64,000 bases of DNA, from positions 174,604,242 through 174,668,241 of the forward strand of contig OX457059.1 of assembly GCA_949752795.1 (NCBI GenBank), written 5' to 3'. The position numbers and the translations under genes are program-made. Shown piece after piece: positions 1-10,905 of this stretch. The stretch comes from Hyperoodon ampullatus (taxonomy: Eukaryota > Chordata > Mammalia > Artiodactyla > Ziphiidae). The notes below the pieces were generated by a model. That model was not told the origin of the DNA. It ran no database searches and saw only the letters and a list, made by a program, of their open reading frames with translations. Numbering within the stretch: the first letter of the stretch is position 1; each line of letters begins with the position of its first letter.

Positions 1-1574
1 AGTGGTCTGGGCAAAACTAAACCCTTCTGAACTAGATGTGAACATTTAGCAGGAGGAATACAGAACTTCACCAGGCTCACCATTAATTATCTTCCTCTTC
101 ATTAAACCACTAGCCTTGCAGTTCACCAAAGATAGAAAGAGACTGATTTTCCATTTCATAATTTGATTCCAGAAAGCCCAGTCCTCAAAGTACATGAACT
201 TCTCCCGGGAGGAAGTTAAGCACCATTGTTATCGACATGGCCGTCAGCATCATCAAGATACATTTATTAAGGGTGTAATTGTGCAGAAGGCCGAGTTAGA
301 TGGTGAACAGAGAATTAGGTAACCTGAATTCTTTGTCTTCTATGACCATATTGGCTGTGCAAGAGGGTGAATAAAATGGGAAACCAAGAGGAGAAATAAG
401 AGAATGAAACAAACCACTGCAGACGTCATTTTACATGGGATGAGTCGTAGGAAAGGGGAAAATCCCAGCCTAGTGGGCGGAGGGGAGCTGGAAGGGTAAC
501 TAAGCATGATTACCTCTCACCTGAGTCGGGGCAGGGCTACAAGGCAGCCTCCAAAGTTTCTGGCAGGTGCTGTACTGGGAAAGAGATCTCAGGTGCCACC
601 AAAGTGCTGAGGAGAAGAAATCGCCCTGGAGGGTTGTGGAGGAAGTGCAAGGAGGGTGGGAGCTCTAGAAAGCTCCATCAGCTTTGGGCACAGGTGGCCT
701 GTGTGGACCTTCAGAAGTACAAGTGCTACTGGGGAAGTAGTAGCACACCTGCATTCAGATGGGCCAGTGGTGCAAAGTAATGAAGACTTTACATAACAAC
801 AACAGTTTAAATGACTTTTAGAGGTCAGGATTTTGCACTTATTTGTCACTCTAATGTAGCAAGTGTTAGAGGGGCTTTATAAACAAAATGAATATCAGAG
901 AGACATCAGCACCTGGAGGGAACGTGGGCCCAGGGTCAGAAAATGGGCGCTCCTCTTTGACCCAAACGGTCGCCACCAGGGAGGCTCTTTGCCTGGATGG
1001 AAAGGGGCTGCCATCCACCCATCTCTTCTCACCTCCAGAGCCCCACCTGGGCAGGGGATGGTGCAGCTTCCCAAGACTTTTTCTAGTTGCAGAAGCATCA
1101 GGTTTGAGGGCTTTGGATTCCCAGGGTTTCTTGCTGTGGGTTCTTCTCTCCACATGAGGTGTTCTGATCTGAGTTCCAGACATGTGCAGATGCCCTGTCT
1201 GATGGCTGGATCCCCTCTGTACGTTCCTGCAAGAAAACTGGACAAGGCTCATTCTGCTCAGGGTGGTCACTCCTCCTGCTGTCCCGTCCCTGTACCCAGG
1301 GGCAGTCAATTGTGGTGTCCTGGGGGGATCTCCCAGAAGGTCTGCCACAGACATTGTCAGGATCCTAGGGGTTTGGAAACCATGAACTCAGAGGAGGTTC
1401 CAATCAAATTAACTGCCATAGAAGCAGCATTTCAATCAGGTGACAACACAGACTGCTTTGCCTCTGAGACTTTTTCAGTTTTACTTACTTTTTTTTTTAC
1501 TTATTTTAGTCATGCTGAATTACATTGTGTCATCATTATTTGGCTATTAATTAAATACCGTTGCATGAGTGTTC
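1..1574. other. Unassigned single-copy-looking DNA
   Basis: No repeat family or gene is recognised here. Open frames of 241 codons (863-1588, plus) and 162 codons (866-1354, minus) overlap each other on opposite strands. Neither has recognisable domains or composition bias typical of coding DNA, so both are judged chance frames. A short T-rich run near 1490-1500 leads into the old L1 that follows. Confidence 0.5.
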
Positions 1575-2260
1575 GTAATTGCATTTAGTTTGCACACAGG
1601 ACGTTTCCATCACCGCCAAACGCTTCCTCCTGCCCTTTGTGGCTGACCCCCCCAACCTGGCCTGAAGGAACATTGATCTGCTTTCTGTACTATACTTTGC
1701 ATTTCTAGATTTTTATATCCATGGAATTATTCTCTGAGTCTTTTGTGTCTTTTTTCATTTACCAAAATGCTTTTGAGACCCTGCGAGGTTCCACGTGCAC
1801 CAATGCTCATCCCTTCCCACTACCCAGGTATGCTGCCCAGCAAGGCTGGACCACAGTGGGCTTATCCACTCTTGGCAGATGACATTTGCATCCTTTCTCC
1901 TTTGGGGCTCTCGTGGACAGCGCTGTTATGAGCATCCACATAGCAGCATGCTTGTTGTGCGGGCTTTCACTTCTCCTAGGTAGATCCTAAGCTGGAATTG
2001 CTGGGTGGCAGTGGTACTAATTTTATAACACACTGCCAGTGGCTCTACTGTTCTGTGTTACCACCAGCAATGTGTGCGTTTTGATGGCCCCACCTCATGA
2101 CCACACATGGCGTTTTCCATTGCTTTCACTTGACCTTTCCAGTCAGCGATGCTGACGAGACATTTGATGAACACTCTTGGGTTTTCATGATGCTCTGTTT
2201 TTAATTTTATGCCCACACCTTCAATTGGGCTCACTGTTTGCCCAGTTTGATGCTTGGTAT
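1575..2260 (-). mobile_element. Ancient L1 (L1M-type) 3' UTR remnant
   Basis: Read on the plus strand this is the antisense of an old mammalian L1 3' UTR. It keeps the typical order: a block resembling 'catcacc' followed by 'ctgctttctgt', a segment around 1700-1750 matching the 'tggaattat...agtcttttgtgtc' stretch, the 'gagcatccacat...gctggaattgctggg' stretch at 1930-2010, and a final 'ttcaattgggctcac' piece near 2220. Divergence is high, with many substitutions and small indels, fitting an L1M subfamily. No open frame survives. Boundaries are approximate. Confidence 0.7.
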
Positions 2261-2705
2261 GTAGCAACCATGAAACAAGCATGCCGTTTGCTATGTCATC
2301 AGTGCCACGGTTAGTGGCCTGGCCAGTGTCCGCAGCAGAGGAGCAGTGAGAGTCATTTAGAAGCACGTGGCACTGCCCCATGGACCCTAAAACATGTTAC
2401 CCAGTGTTCAGAACCGTGCTCTCCACGTGTGTCCATTGGATAAAGGTAGACACCCTGCCCTTTGTTCTCTCTGCTTTTGTCATCACTCCTCCAATGGTCT
2501 CGTTACTCAGCATCATGGCTGTCACTTAAACTATTAGGTTTCCTTTTTCTTGTTAGGTCCAACGGAGATCACAACATGATTACACTCTCCCAGCTGAATC
2601 AGAGCAGTCCTAGACATTTATATTTATTAAATGAACAGCCTGTGGCTTGGGCAGAGAAACTGCATGATCCCCAACTCCATTTCATTGTAGCTATTTGTAT
2701 CTGTC
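2261..2705. other. Unassigned sequence between repeats
   Basis: I recognise nothing specific. The left edge may hold more eroded L1 sequence. A minus-strand frame of 107 codons at 2058-2381 overlaps the L1 remnant and is not considered a gene. Confidence 0.4.
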
Positions 2706-3062
2706 TGTTATGGACTGAATGTATCCCTCAAAATCCGTATGTCAAAGCCCTAAACCTCAATGTGTTTGGTATTTGGAAATGGGGTACTTGGGAGCTAACT
2801 GGATTAGATGAGGTCGTGAGGGTGGGCAGCCCATGATGGGATTAGTGCCCTTTGAAGTAGAGAGAGCAGGGGGCTCTTTCTCTCTCTGTCCTCCATGTGA
2901 AGACATGGTAAGAGGGTGGGCATCTGCAAGTCCCAAAGAGAGCTCTCATGCAGGCACCCTGACCTTGGACTTCCAGACTCTAGAACTGTGAGCAAGTACA
3001 TGTCTGTGGTTTAAGGCTCCCAGGCCATGGTATTTTGTTATGACAGCACAGGAAGACTAAGA
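2706..3062 (+). mobile_element. MaLR-type solo LTR (MST/MLT1/THE1-like)
   Basis: The sequence begins TGTTATGGACTGAATG and runs through the hallmark order of mammalian-apparent LTR retrotransposon LTRs: 'gtatttggaaat', 'gatgaggtcgtgagggtggg', 'ccatgtgaagacatgg', 'gcatctgcaag', 'ccttggacttccagactc', 'agaactgtgagcaa', and the closing 'gtggtattttgttatgacagca'. About 357 bp is close to a complete MaLR LTR. No internal region or partner LTR is visible, so it is a solo LTR in plus orientation. These are ancient, non-autonomous relatives of ERVL elements. The subfamily is not certain. Confidence 0.8.
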
Positions 3063-3198
3063 AAGACACTCTCTAAGTTACACCTGGTACATGAACCATG
3101 TTTGTCTGCTGCCTCTGTACTCTATCCCCAAAGACTAATCTCACACATGAGTCTGCTCTTTCTGCTGTCTTTTAAAAATAAGCAGCATTAAGGATTAG

Positions 3199-3209
3199 AA
3201 AGAAGATTA
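3199..3209. repeat. Left target-site duplication of L1 insertion (aaagaagatta)
   Basis: An 11-bp direct repeat, aaagaagatta, occurs here and at 3922-3932. It brackets the younger L1 at 3210-3921 exactly, so that L1 integrated into the older L1 3' UTR by target-primed reverse transcription. Confidence 0.75.
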
Positions 3210-3921
3210 GTGGCTACTATGGAAAACAGTATGGAAGTTCCTTACAAAACTAAAAACAGAACTACCATATGACCCAGCAATCCCATTACTGGGCATATAT
3301 CCTGAGAAAACCATAATTCAAAAAGGGTGCACATATGCACCCTAATGTTCATTGCAGCTCTATTTACAATAGCCAGGACATGGAAGCAAAGTAAATGTCC
3401 ATGAACAGAGGAATGGATAAAGAAGATGTGGCACATATATACAATGGAATATTGCTCAGCCATAAAAAGGAACGAAATTGGGTCACCTGTAGAGACGTGG
3501 ATGGACCTAGAGACTGTCATGCAGAGTGAAGTAAGTCAGAAAGAGAAAAAACAAATATTGTATATAAACACATATATGTGGAATCTAGAAAAATGGTATA
3601 GAAGGTCTTATTTGCAAAGCAGAAATAAAGACACAGTCATAAAGAACAAAAGTATTGATACCAAGGGAAGAAGAGAGGGATGGGAGGAATTGGGAGACTG
3701 GGATTGACACATATACCTTATTGATACTATGTATAAAATAGACAACTGATGGGAATCTACTGTATAACACAGTGAACTTAATGCACTGTGGTGACCCAAC
3801 TGGGAAGGAAATCCAAAAAAGAGGGGATATATGTATGTATAGCTGATTCATTTTGCTGTACAGTAGAAACTAACACAACATTGTAAACCAATTATACTCC
3901 AATAAAAATTAATTAAAAAGT
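3210..3921 (+). mobile_element. 5'-truncated LINE-1, 3' end of ORF2 plus 3' UTR
   Basis: Plus-strand LINE-1 3' end. The C-terminal ORF2 coding remnant is readable: the motif around 'atgacccagcaatcccattactgggcatatat' (3270-3300) and, in the frame starting at 3426, residues such as MEYCSAIKRNEIG and WMDLETVMQSEVSQ. After the frame decays, the 3' UTR follows with the 'gctgattcattttgctgtacagtagaaactaacacaac' type segment near 3840-3880, then the 'ccaataaaaatt' end and an A-rich tail. The low divergence of the 3' UTR from other cetartiodactyl L1 ends suggests modest age. It is 5'-truncated by several kilobases and cannot be active. An 11-bp target-site duplication flanks it, and the DNA on both sides is an older L1 3' UTR. 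Confidence 0.9.
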
Positions 3922-4335
3922 AAAGAAGATTATTGGTGGTCAGGGATAGAAGGAAAAAAGAATGAGGTACAGAGTGTTTTTGGGGAAAATGAAAATGTTC
4001 TAAAATTAGACAGTTGTGATTATTGTGCAACTCTGTAAATATACTAAAAGCTAGAATTGTATACATTAAAAGGGTGAATTTTGGGCTTCCCTGGTGGTGC
4101 AGTGGTTGAGAGTCCGCCTGCCGATGCAGGGGACACGGGTTCGTGCCCCGGTCCGGGAAGATCCCACATGCCGGGGAGCAGCTGGGCCCATGAGCCATGG
4201 CCACTGGGTCTGCGCGTCCAGAGCCTGTGCTCCACAACTGGATAGGCCACAAGAGTGAGAGGCCCATGTACTGCAAAAAAAAAAAAAAAAAAAGGTGAAT
4301 TTTATAGTATGTAAATTATATTATAATTAATTCGT
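3922..4335 (+). mobile_element. Older L1M-type 3' UTR, host of the nested insertions
   Basis: Starts 'agattattggtggtcaggga' and continues 'gtacagagtgtttttggggaaaatgaaaatgttct', 'attgtgcaactctgtaaatatact' and, after the SINE, 'gtgaattttatagtatgtaaattat'. This is the order seen at the 3' end of old mammalian L1M subfamilies in sense orientation. It is interrupted at 4083-4293 by a CHR SINE. The short matching stub left of the younger L1 ('agattagtggct' near 3205) fits the same element. Order of events: L1M first, then the truncated L1 and the SINE. Confidence 0.65.
4083..4293 (+). mobile_element. CHR-type tRNA-derived SINE, full length with poly(A)
   Basis: The head is the tRNA-Glu-related promoter region of the cetacean/hippo/ruminant CHR SINE group. 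It has an A-box-like 'tggtggtgcagtgg' near 4093 and a B-box-like 'gggttcgtgcc' near 4137, which would have been read by RNA polymerase III. The tRNA-unrelated body follows ('gatcccacatgcc', 'gtgagagg', 'tgcaaaa') with a 19-base A tail. A 10-bp target-site duplication, ggtgaatttt, is at 4073-4082 and 4294-4303. The 'ccatggcc..ctg' body type is abundant in toothed whales. Several substitutions from the youngest form make it a moderately old copy. Confidence 0.95.
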
Positions 4336-4338
4336 TAT

Positions 4339-4361
4339 AAAACACACACACACACACACAG
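4339..4361. repeat. (CA)n microsatellite
   Basis: About ten CA units following the older L1 3' end; probably grew from its A-rich tail. Confidence 0.9.
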
Positions 4362-5281
4362 AAGACCAGTCTATGAGATTCCTAGTTCTTCTAAAAATGC
4401 CAGTCTTTTGACTAATATTTTGATTCATATGCCTGCACGCTGGTGTGAATTTTGGTAAATGGGACAAACTTAAGGTTGTTTGCCCTTTAGATGGAGCTGT
4501 AAGGTGTCTTCAGAAACACACAGGGATTGCTGACTACAGCTGTTTAAAAAATGTAGGAAAAACTGTGTGATCATCCAGGAATATGTGGATATACAGGAAC
4601 CCGTGTTTCCCATTATTATTTTATAATAAAATAATGCATAAGGAATATCTTATATGGAATGCCTTCTCTTCAGAAACTTCCAAAGGGCCAGACAAGTGAA
4701 AGTATAAGCAGACTTTGAAGATGCTTTAGGCCTCTTGTTGAATTTTCTAATGCACTGATTATATATCCTGCTTTTGTTGATCCATTTCTAATAACTCTTC
4801 AGTTAAACCCTGACAGTATATGATTATTAAGTGATTTAGAGCAAGTTAATTCACCAACCAATTTTAGCTGCTTTTGGAAAATCCAGGTGTGTGTAGTTAG
4901 CCTGTAAGACCACCATGGACCACCCTAGTGGAGTTTCCCTGGACTTTACCCTGCTCGTGTCTCCTCCTCCTGGGCACACCTGCCTTATAGAGAGGGCTGT
5001 GGCAACTCTCACTGCCCACTGGGGGAGCGGGAGAATGGAGACGAACGAATGATGGAAAAAATGCATTTTCCCAAACATGTTTGAGATGATTTCAGGGGTC
5101 TTCACTCTGCCAGTTCATAGCTGAGCAGCCCTGAAGCCGAGAGAGTGGGAGAAGTCGTCAGTCTATGGTAGATCACGTATCTACCAGGCGGGGGGAATCT
5201 ATCAGTCCCCACCCAGTCTGAGTTTATTGCGTGTTTGTTTATGTGTTGTTTACCTTCAGATCCAGATGCCTTCCTGTGGAT
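4362..5281. other. Unassigned sequence
   Basis: AT-rich to 4850, then mixed composition. No repeat or gene recognised. Minus frames of 84 and 80 codons at 4851-5344 look like chance. Confidence 0.4.
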
Positions 5282-5756
5282 CAGAATTGTCCAATAGAAC
5301 ATAATGTGAACCACAGGGATCATTTTAAGTGGTTTAGTATCCATTTTTAAGAGAAGTAAAAGAAACAGGTGAAATTAAAAAAAAAAAAGCTCAGTTTACC
5401 CAAAATATTATCATGCCAATGTGTAATTAATATAAACAATTATAATAACGTATTTTGTATTCATTTTTTAATTGGACTAAGTCTAAACTCTGTGATTGTT
5501 TTACATTTATATCCCATCTGGAATCAGGCACCAAATTTTCAGTGGTTCAAGTGAAATGTTTAATCCTAGAAAACGATCACCTTGTGTTTCATGGGAAAAT
5601 AGTTTACCTTGCTTCAGCCTTAAGATCTGAATATTAACCTGTATATTATTTTCATATCAAGATTAGAATGTCAAGTTCATTTCCTCAGTCGCACCAGCCA
5701 CGTTTCTGGTGTCCAGTGGCCCCCGTGGCTGGAAGCCCCGGCACTGGACAGCACAG
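5282..5756 (+). mobile_element. hAT-Charlie-type DNA transposon fossil (MER3/MER1-group-like), copy 1
   Basis: The left end 'cagaattgtccaatagaac' and right end 'cactggacagcacag' are decayed terminal inverted repeats of the CAGTGCTGTCCAATA type. The inside keeps 'gtaaaagaaacaggtgaaatta', 'ccaaaatattatcat', 'ccaatgtgtaattaatataaacaatta' and near the right end 'gtcgcaccagccacgtttc'. That order is typical of a non-autonomous hAT family dispersed in placental mammals. No transposase is encoded. A second copy of the same family, same strand, lies at 51058-51343. Confidence 0.7.
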
Positions 5757-7893
5757 GTCTGGGTCATGCAGGGGCTGAGCTAGGCAATGGGGGCAGGACA
5801 GTGCTAGTCACATGGGTAAAGCCATCAAGTGCCCTGGGCTTCAGGTTACAGGCTGTGCACAGCCATCCTCTAGGCGTAACTTATCGGAACGCGGAAACAC
5901 AGCTTGCAACAAGGATTTGAACTTGACTCCTCACTTTGCAGGCTGTACAATTCATTCCACGCCCGGGAAGGCCAATGAATCAAGTATTTGAAGCAGATCA
6001 AGGGGGCTCTTGGGAGAAACATCCATTTCTGCATAGACAGCAAAGTTCTGCACAGCTGTGCTGGGGTCCTGGCTGGCAGGGCACTGTGCCTGAGGCTGGG
6101 GTGCAGGGGAGACACGGCCCCGTGGGGTTCTCAAGGGGTCCCCGCCGTGTGGGGAGAATGGACCCCGGGACCCCTTTCCTCCTGCCCTGGGGGGAGCATG
6201 CTGGCTCCTCTCCTGTGACACCAACTCCCCAGGCTCTGCCAGGTGGGGGCTCCCCGCCCTGCGCCTCCAGTGCATCCTCCTCACTGTAGCTTTGCTCCAG
6301 CGACGGGTGGGGCTGCTCCTCAGGATGGGGACCCTCCCCATGATGGTCTTACCGACAGCTGCCCCAACCTCAGGGAGGCGAGCCGCCTGGCCCCTCGGCT
6401 TGCAGAGTGAGGGACTGGATGACCTGGTGCTGTCGTGGCACCAGGGTGAGTAGGGGCTGTGGTGGGAGCCAGCCCCCCACCATTGCCATTATACCTGGAG
6501 CTTACATTTGAAGGGAACAGAAGTAGAAGGTACCTTATAAATAGGTCTTTCTTTTCTGAGAACACATCTGGAGGGCTGACACTGAGGGACCCACAACTGC
6601 TTTTGTGTTGTGCTAAAGTCCGCGGTGGAACGGAAAGGGCTCGGGCCGGGGGGAGCCAAACCAATCATTTTAAATTGGGCTGAAAAAAGCCATTCGGTTC
6701 CACTCCATCTGAACTTACAAAACACGTGGTTCAAACCTCCTAAGACCCCTGGGCCCGCCCTCCTCTGGGCCAGGACCCCATAGCCAAGCTGACGAGCCTC
6801 CAGGAAAACATCTTGAAGCTTCTGGCTGTAAACAGGAATGGATCCAGGGCTGGGAGGACCCAGGGCTCCTGTCAGGTTTGCTAGTGGAGCTTCCTCCCCA
6901 CATAGACAGACACACACACCAGAAATGAAGGGGAAAGACTCAGGTATTTGAACAAAGTAAGGAAAAATGCATACGTTTTGAAGAAGTAAAAAAAAAAAAA
7001 AATGTTCAGGCCAAAGTTCAACACGTCTAATGTCAGTCACAGTCGGCCGGAGTCAGCCCCGGGCGCATGGGAACAGGGAAGAGAAAGCAGAGGGGAGATG
7101 GCCCCAGGCACATGCACACAGGTGGCCTTTGTGTTCCTGATGAGCGGTTGAGTCCGGGGGCAGGGGTGGCACAGTCGGGCCAGACGAGACACACGCGGGA
7201 CCATGTGGGTAAGACTCTGAACTCCTGTGTCCCGGCCGCAGCCTTGTGCACCCCAGACCCGGGGCCCAGGCAGACCCGATCCCCCAGGAGAAGTGAGACA
7301 GGCAGTCCGGGGGTGGGGGGGCAGAGGCTTGGGGACAACAAGTGACAGGACGGAGGTCTCAGAGCCATCAGAGTGTGGTGGCCTTGGACTGGATATGGAC
7401 CGTGGTGGTTGGGACAGGACACTGGGCTTTGCAACAGGAAAGGCTCTGAGGCCAGACCATGTGGTGTGTCCAGGGAACAGCACAGATCGCATTCTAGTGC
7501 TTTCAGAGCATCACTGACGTGTGCAGCAGGATAGGAAGCCACCATTCCATCTGTATCGGAAATTCTCAGTTACTGTTATCTCACCCGCCAGCCAGTCTTT
7601 GGGCAACTGGTCAAAACTAACAACTTGGTCCCTAGCTGGGGTGTGGTCAGACGGTAGCTGGTCTCTTGCCCTGGCTGCACGGGAGCAGACCCTGCGGACA
7701 CACTTCTCAGAACCTAGCAAATCTCCGAGGACAGAGCATTTGCCATGGACGATATGAATTCCATCATTGAAAGGGAAGTAAGGAGCTAAAAGGTATCTGG
7801 GGTAACAGCAGTGCCCCCATCGTTAGTTTATTGGAAAACAGTGAATTATGTATATGTTGGAAGAAAAATGGCAATTGCCAATGGGAAGAATCA
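5757..7893. other. Unassigned GC-rich sequence
   Basis: Mostly 55-60% GC by eye, with scattered CpGs and many overlapping chance frames on both strands (for example 183 codons at 6489-7040, minus). Near 5890-5960 there is a weak MIR-like stretch I cannot confirm. A G-run cluster sits at 7307-7340. No gene recognised. Confidence 0.4.
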
Positions 7894-8010
7894 TGATAAA
7901 TAGATAGATGAAAAATAGGCGATAGATAGATAGATAGATATAGATAGATAGACAGATACTAAATAGATGATAGAGATAGGTGGATGATAGACAGGCGGGT
8001 AGATGGATAA
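7894..8010. repeat. Imperfect (GATA/GATG)n tetranucleotide array
   Basis: A purer core (gata/taga units) is at 7921-7953, followed by decayed gatg, gaca and gatgg variants to about 8010. Confidence 0.9.
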
Positions 8011-9174
8011 GAGGATGGTGTGGTCTGGGGAAAACAAAAGTACTGACCACACACATGGCTCATAGGACTTATTATGAGACCTAACTTCCAGCATCTTCAT
8101 GGGATGATGTGATGAGCATGAACCCCACTCTAGGAATGAATTGTTTGACTTGGAGGTGCTCACAGCCTAGGTTTTGAAACAGAAACGCAGAAACTCAGAA
8201 GGGGCTTTGAGTTTCTCTTGTGTTCCCTGCCCCACCCCACCCCGAGTTTCTCTTGAGTTCCTTCCGTCTGAGCTGTGAGTCCAGGGTGAGGGGTACTGAC
8301 CTTCCACGCCAGGGCGTGTCCCCCTAGCAGATGAGTGTGAATGTGTGTATTTCTGAGCGGCTCCTCCCAAGGGGCTCAGCCCAGTTCAAAGACAGTCACC
8401 CCAACTCTGGTGCCAGCGGGGGGAGCTCCTGGAGTCTGCAGAGGAAAAGCCTACATGAGAAGAGAAATGTTCGTGAGGTAGTTTCTCAGATGGGATCGTG
8501 TCACATCATCCAAGCAGGCAAGGGGCCCCGAGGAGCCAGGTGTTCCTTGAGAGGTGTGGGGACCCCAGCTCCACCTCTCAGGAGGCACCGTGGCCCACCT
8601 TCTCCAGGTCAGCGCTCTGCCTGGCCTTGGGCACCTCTGGTCATCCTCGGGTCTGAGTTCCAGAAGTTGAGGGAAGGTTTGGGGCAGGTTTAGTTTTCTT
8701 TGTAGGGACAGCTGTGCAGAGCTGATGGGAAGCCACACAAACACTCAGCAATGGTGGCAGGTCCCTGACTTTTGTCTTACAAGTCGCTTGGAGGTACGAG
8801 TCAGAGCTGCTACAGTTAGGGCACGTCCTCCAGCTAGTGGTCGTCCAGGTGATGTGCTTGGCCTCAGGCACTTGAACACACACCCACCAGCACCACCTCC
8901 ACCTTTACTCACAAACGGGGTCTGAGGGGGGTGTGGGGACCTGCACCCAGGTCACCACCTCCTCTGCCAAGGGATTTCGATGTAGGAGATAATATTGCTT
9001 TTATTCTCTATCTTCATCTCTAAACGGGCTATGCACACTCCAGCAAATCAGCAGCCACAGTCCCCTAGGGACTAAGCCAGGCAAAGGGCAGGGGCCAGGA
9101 GAGGCGGGAGGGAAAGGAAGACAGGTGAGGATGCGGAGAGGTGGGCAGGCAGGTGAGCCTGTGCAGAGGGGGGC
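8011..9174. other. Unassigned sequence
   Basis: No repeat or gene recognised. Overlapping frames on both strands (120 codons plus at 8331, 97 codons minus at 8451) lack any known motif. A short CCCCA-rich run lies at 8228-8245. Confidence 0.4.
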
Positions 9175-9430
9175 GCCTCCCCTTTTCTTTCCTGAATTCT
9201 TTGGTTAATAGTTTTCTTTTCTCATCTCTTGCTTCCAACCTCATTCTCATTTTCTTCATCTTCCCTTAAAATTTTAAAGCCATTTCCTATCCCATCATTT
9301 TCTCTTTCCACTTTAAAAATAATGTTTTGGTTCCCTCTCCATCCCCCTGCTTTTGTCCTCCTGACTCCTTGCCGAAGAATGCTTTAAACCTTTCCCTTCC
9401 CCCTGCTGTTTCTTTTTTCATGATTTTTAA
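9175..9430. repeat. Pyrimidine-rich low-complexity tract
   Basis: The plus strand is strongly enriched in C and T with few long purine runs for about 250 bp. It resembles a decayed polypyrimidine tract rather than a named repeat family. Confidence 0.55.
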
Positions 9431-10149
9431 AAGTCATGGAGAACCCCCGGTGGTGGCTCTCCCGCTGGGCTGGTGACAATGGGTGACAATGGCAGGCCCA
9501 GGCTGCTCAGAACTTTCCCCACATGAACTCGAGGGGCTGGAGCAGCGCCTGGCCGTCTGGGAGGTGACAAAGGTCCCTTGTCGTGCCCTTTCCTTATTGG
9601 AGGGGCGGGGGCTGTGCCCTGGGCTTGGGCAACCTCCAGAACCCTCTGTGGCCGCCTTTTGTAGGGAAGGTTTCTCAGAAATTCGTCCCCTGCCTGGCTC
9701 CCGGAAGCTGCACCCCACCTCCCCTCTGGGCCAGGCCCGAGAGGCCACTGCCTGCCCACCCCTGCCCCCCTGGCCGCCGCCCCATCAAAAAGCAGCATCT
9801 TTTCGCTGCATTTCCAACAGAAGAGGGGTCGACACCACTGCCCTCTAGAAGGTTAAAATAGAAGATTCTTTCCAATAAAAATGACCTACAGTAAACACTG
9901 CAGGATAATTTGTGAAAGGATGGTTATTTTTTTTTATTTCATCATCTTACTGAAAGGGCATAAACACAAACACACAGAACTGGATTGAAACAGACCTTAA
10001 AACAACAACAGTGAGAGCACATCTTAAAATAGCTCCAGGTTTCAAATTCACCCTGCCAGGAGTCGGCTGCGGGTATAATGTTCAGATTTGCAGGGTGATT
10101 TGCAGGATGCACGTGTGAGCCTGGGGAGGCACAGGGGGTCTGGTTCACA
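9431..10149. other. Unassigned GC-rich then AT-rich sequence
   Basis: 9431-9850 is GC-rich with overlapping chance frames on both strands. A T-run lies at 9930-9940. No gene or repeat recognised. Confidence 0.4.
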
Positions 10150-10450
10150 GCTGCGTGCCCACAGACCCGGGGTGGAAGCGCCCCTCCCCTGCGAGGTGCA
10201 ATTCAGGGACGAAACAAGAACAAGGAACACAAAACGGACGAGAGGGTTGCTGTTTCTGCTGCTTCATTCTCTGTGCGCCCAAACCCCCAGGGGCTGCCCC
10301 TGGTTCCCCGGGCAGCGCGGCCATCACTAAGCGTAGCGGCCGAGCGGGATGCGCCCGACACCACACACAGCTACCCTCGTCCAGGTCCTAGGGGAAGGAC
10401 AAGAAACAACTGTACACGAGCTGTTTCCGCGGCTGCTCTTTGCGATAAGG
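10150..10450. promoter_or_regulatory. CpG-dense segment (left flank of candidate regulatory block)
   Basis: I count roughly 20 CpG dinucleotides in about 300 bp. The densest run is near 10330-10365 (gcgtagcggccgagcggg and following). This is far above the CpG-depleted surroundings. The pattern is what a CpG island or an unmethylated germline region looks like. No transcript is shown by sequence alone. It directly precedes an AT-rich core at 10500-10905. Confidence 0.45.
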
Positions 10451-10499
10451 GACTTCTGCTCGGTGCCATATGCTGCAGGAAACCAGGGGCCCTTGAAGA

Positions 10500-10905
10500 A
10501 GAGCAGCTCCTGAATTATTGATCAATGATTAGCAAATGCAATCGAAATTGTAGACTTGATGTTGTGCGGAGATCCATAATTCATGAGTGGACAAAATAGG
10601 AGGTAGTCGAGGTAGCAGTAGGTGATTTCAGCCCCGTATTGATTACGTAAAACAACAGGAGGGAAGTGTACTGTGACAGACGGAACAAAGGCTGGCTGCT
10701 CCCTGGCCGGCCGTCAGTGCAGCCCGGTGCCGGGGGAGCAGTGGCTGCAGAAGCAAATACATTTCCATTGTGTCTCTTTGATCATCGTGCTGCTCTACGA
10801 GGACCAAAGGACATGTTTGTTTATAATTTATGTAATTCTCTCGCTATAAAAGATTGATGTGCCCTATTAGATACTCTAGTATCTAAATTTCCAGATAGTT
10901 TGTAC
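10500..10905. promoter_or_regulatory. Candidate conserved regulatory element with TATA-like motif
   Basis: An AT-rich island between two CpG clusters, dense in recognisable transcription-factor motifs. These include TTACGTAA at 10643-10650 (PAR-bZIP/C-EBP type palindrome), gcaaatgcaat near 10535 (POU-like), ctttgatc near 10777 (TCF/LEF-like), tgtttgttta near 10815 (forkhead-like) and TATAAAAG at 10845-10852. An inverted repeat GATACT-ct-AGTATC lies at 10870-10883. A 17-bp near-perfect direct repeat (tgtactgtgacagNcgg) occurs at 10667 and 10901. No transposon signature is seen. The regulatory role is inference; I have no alignment to prove conservation. Confidence 0.4.

Noticed and set aside
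863..1588. 241-codon plus-strand open frame
   Set aside because: Overlapped by comparable frames on the minus strand, ends in L1-adjacent T-rich DNA, no domain or family resemblance.
4083..4160. tRNA gene call on the SINE heads
   Set aside because: A- and B-box remnants are part of tRNA-derived SINEs; the cloverleaf is not preserved.
3848..4276. 142-codon minus frame and its look-alikes at 30261, 30881, 32317 and 43402
   Set aside because: These are antisense readings of CHR SINEs, not genes.
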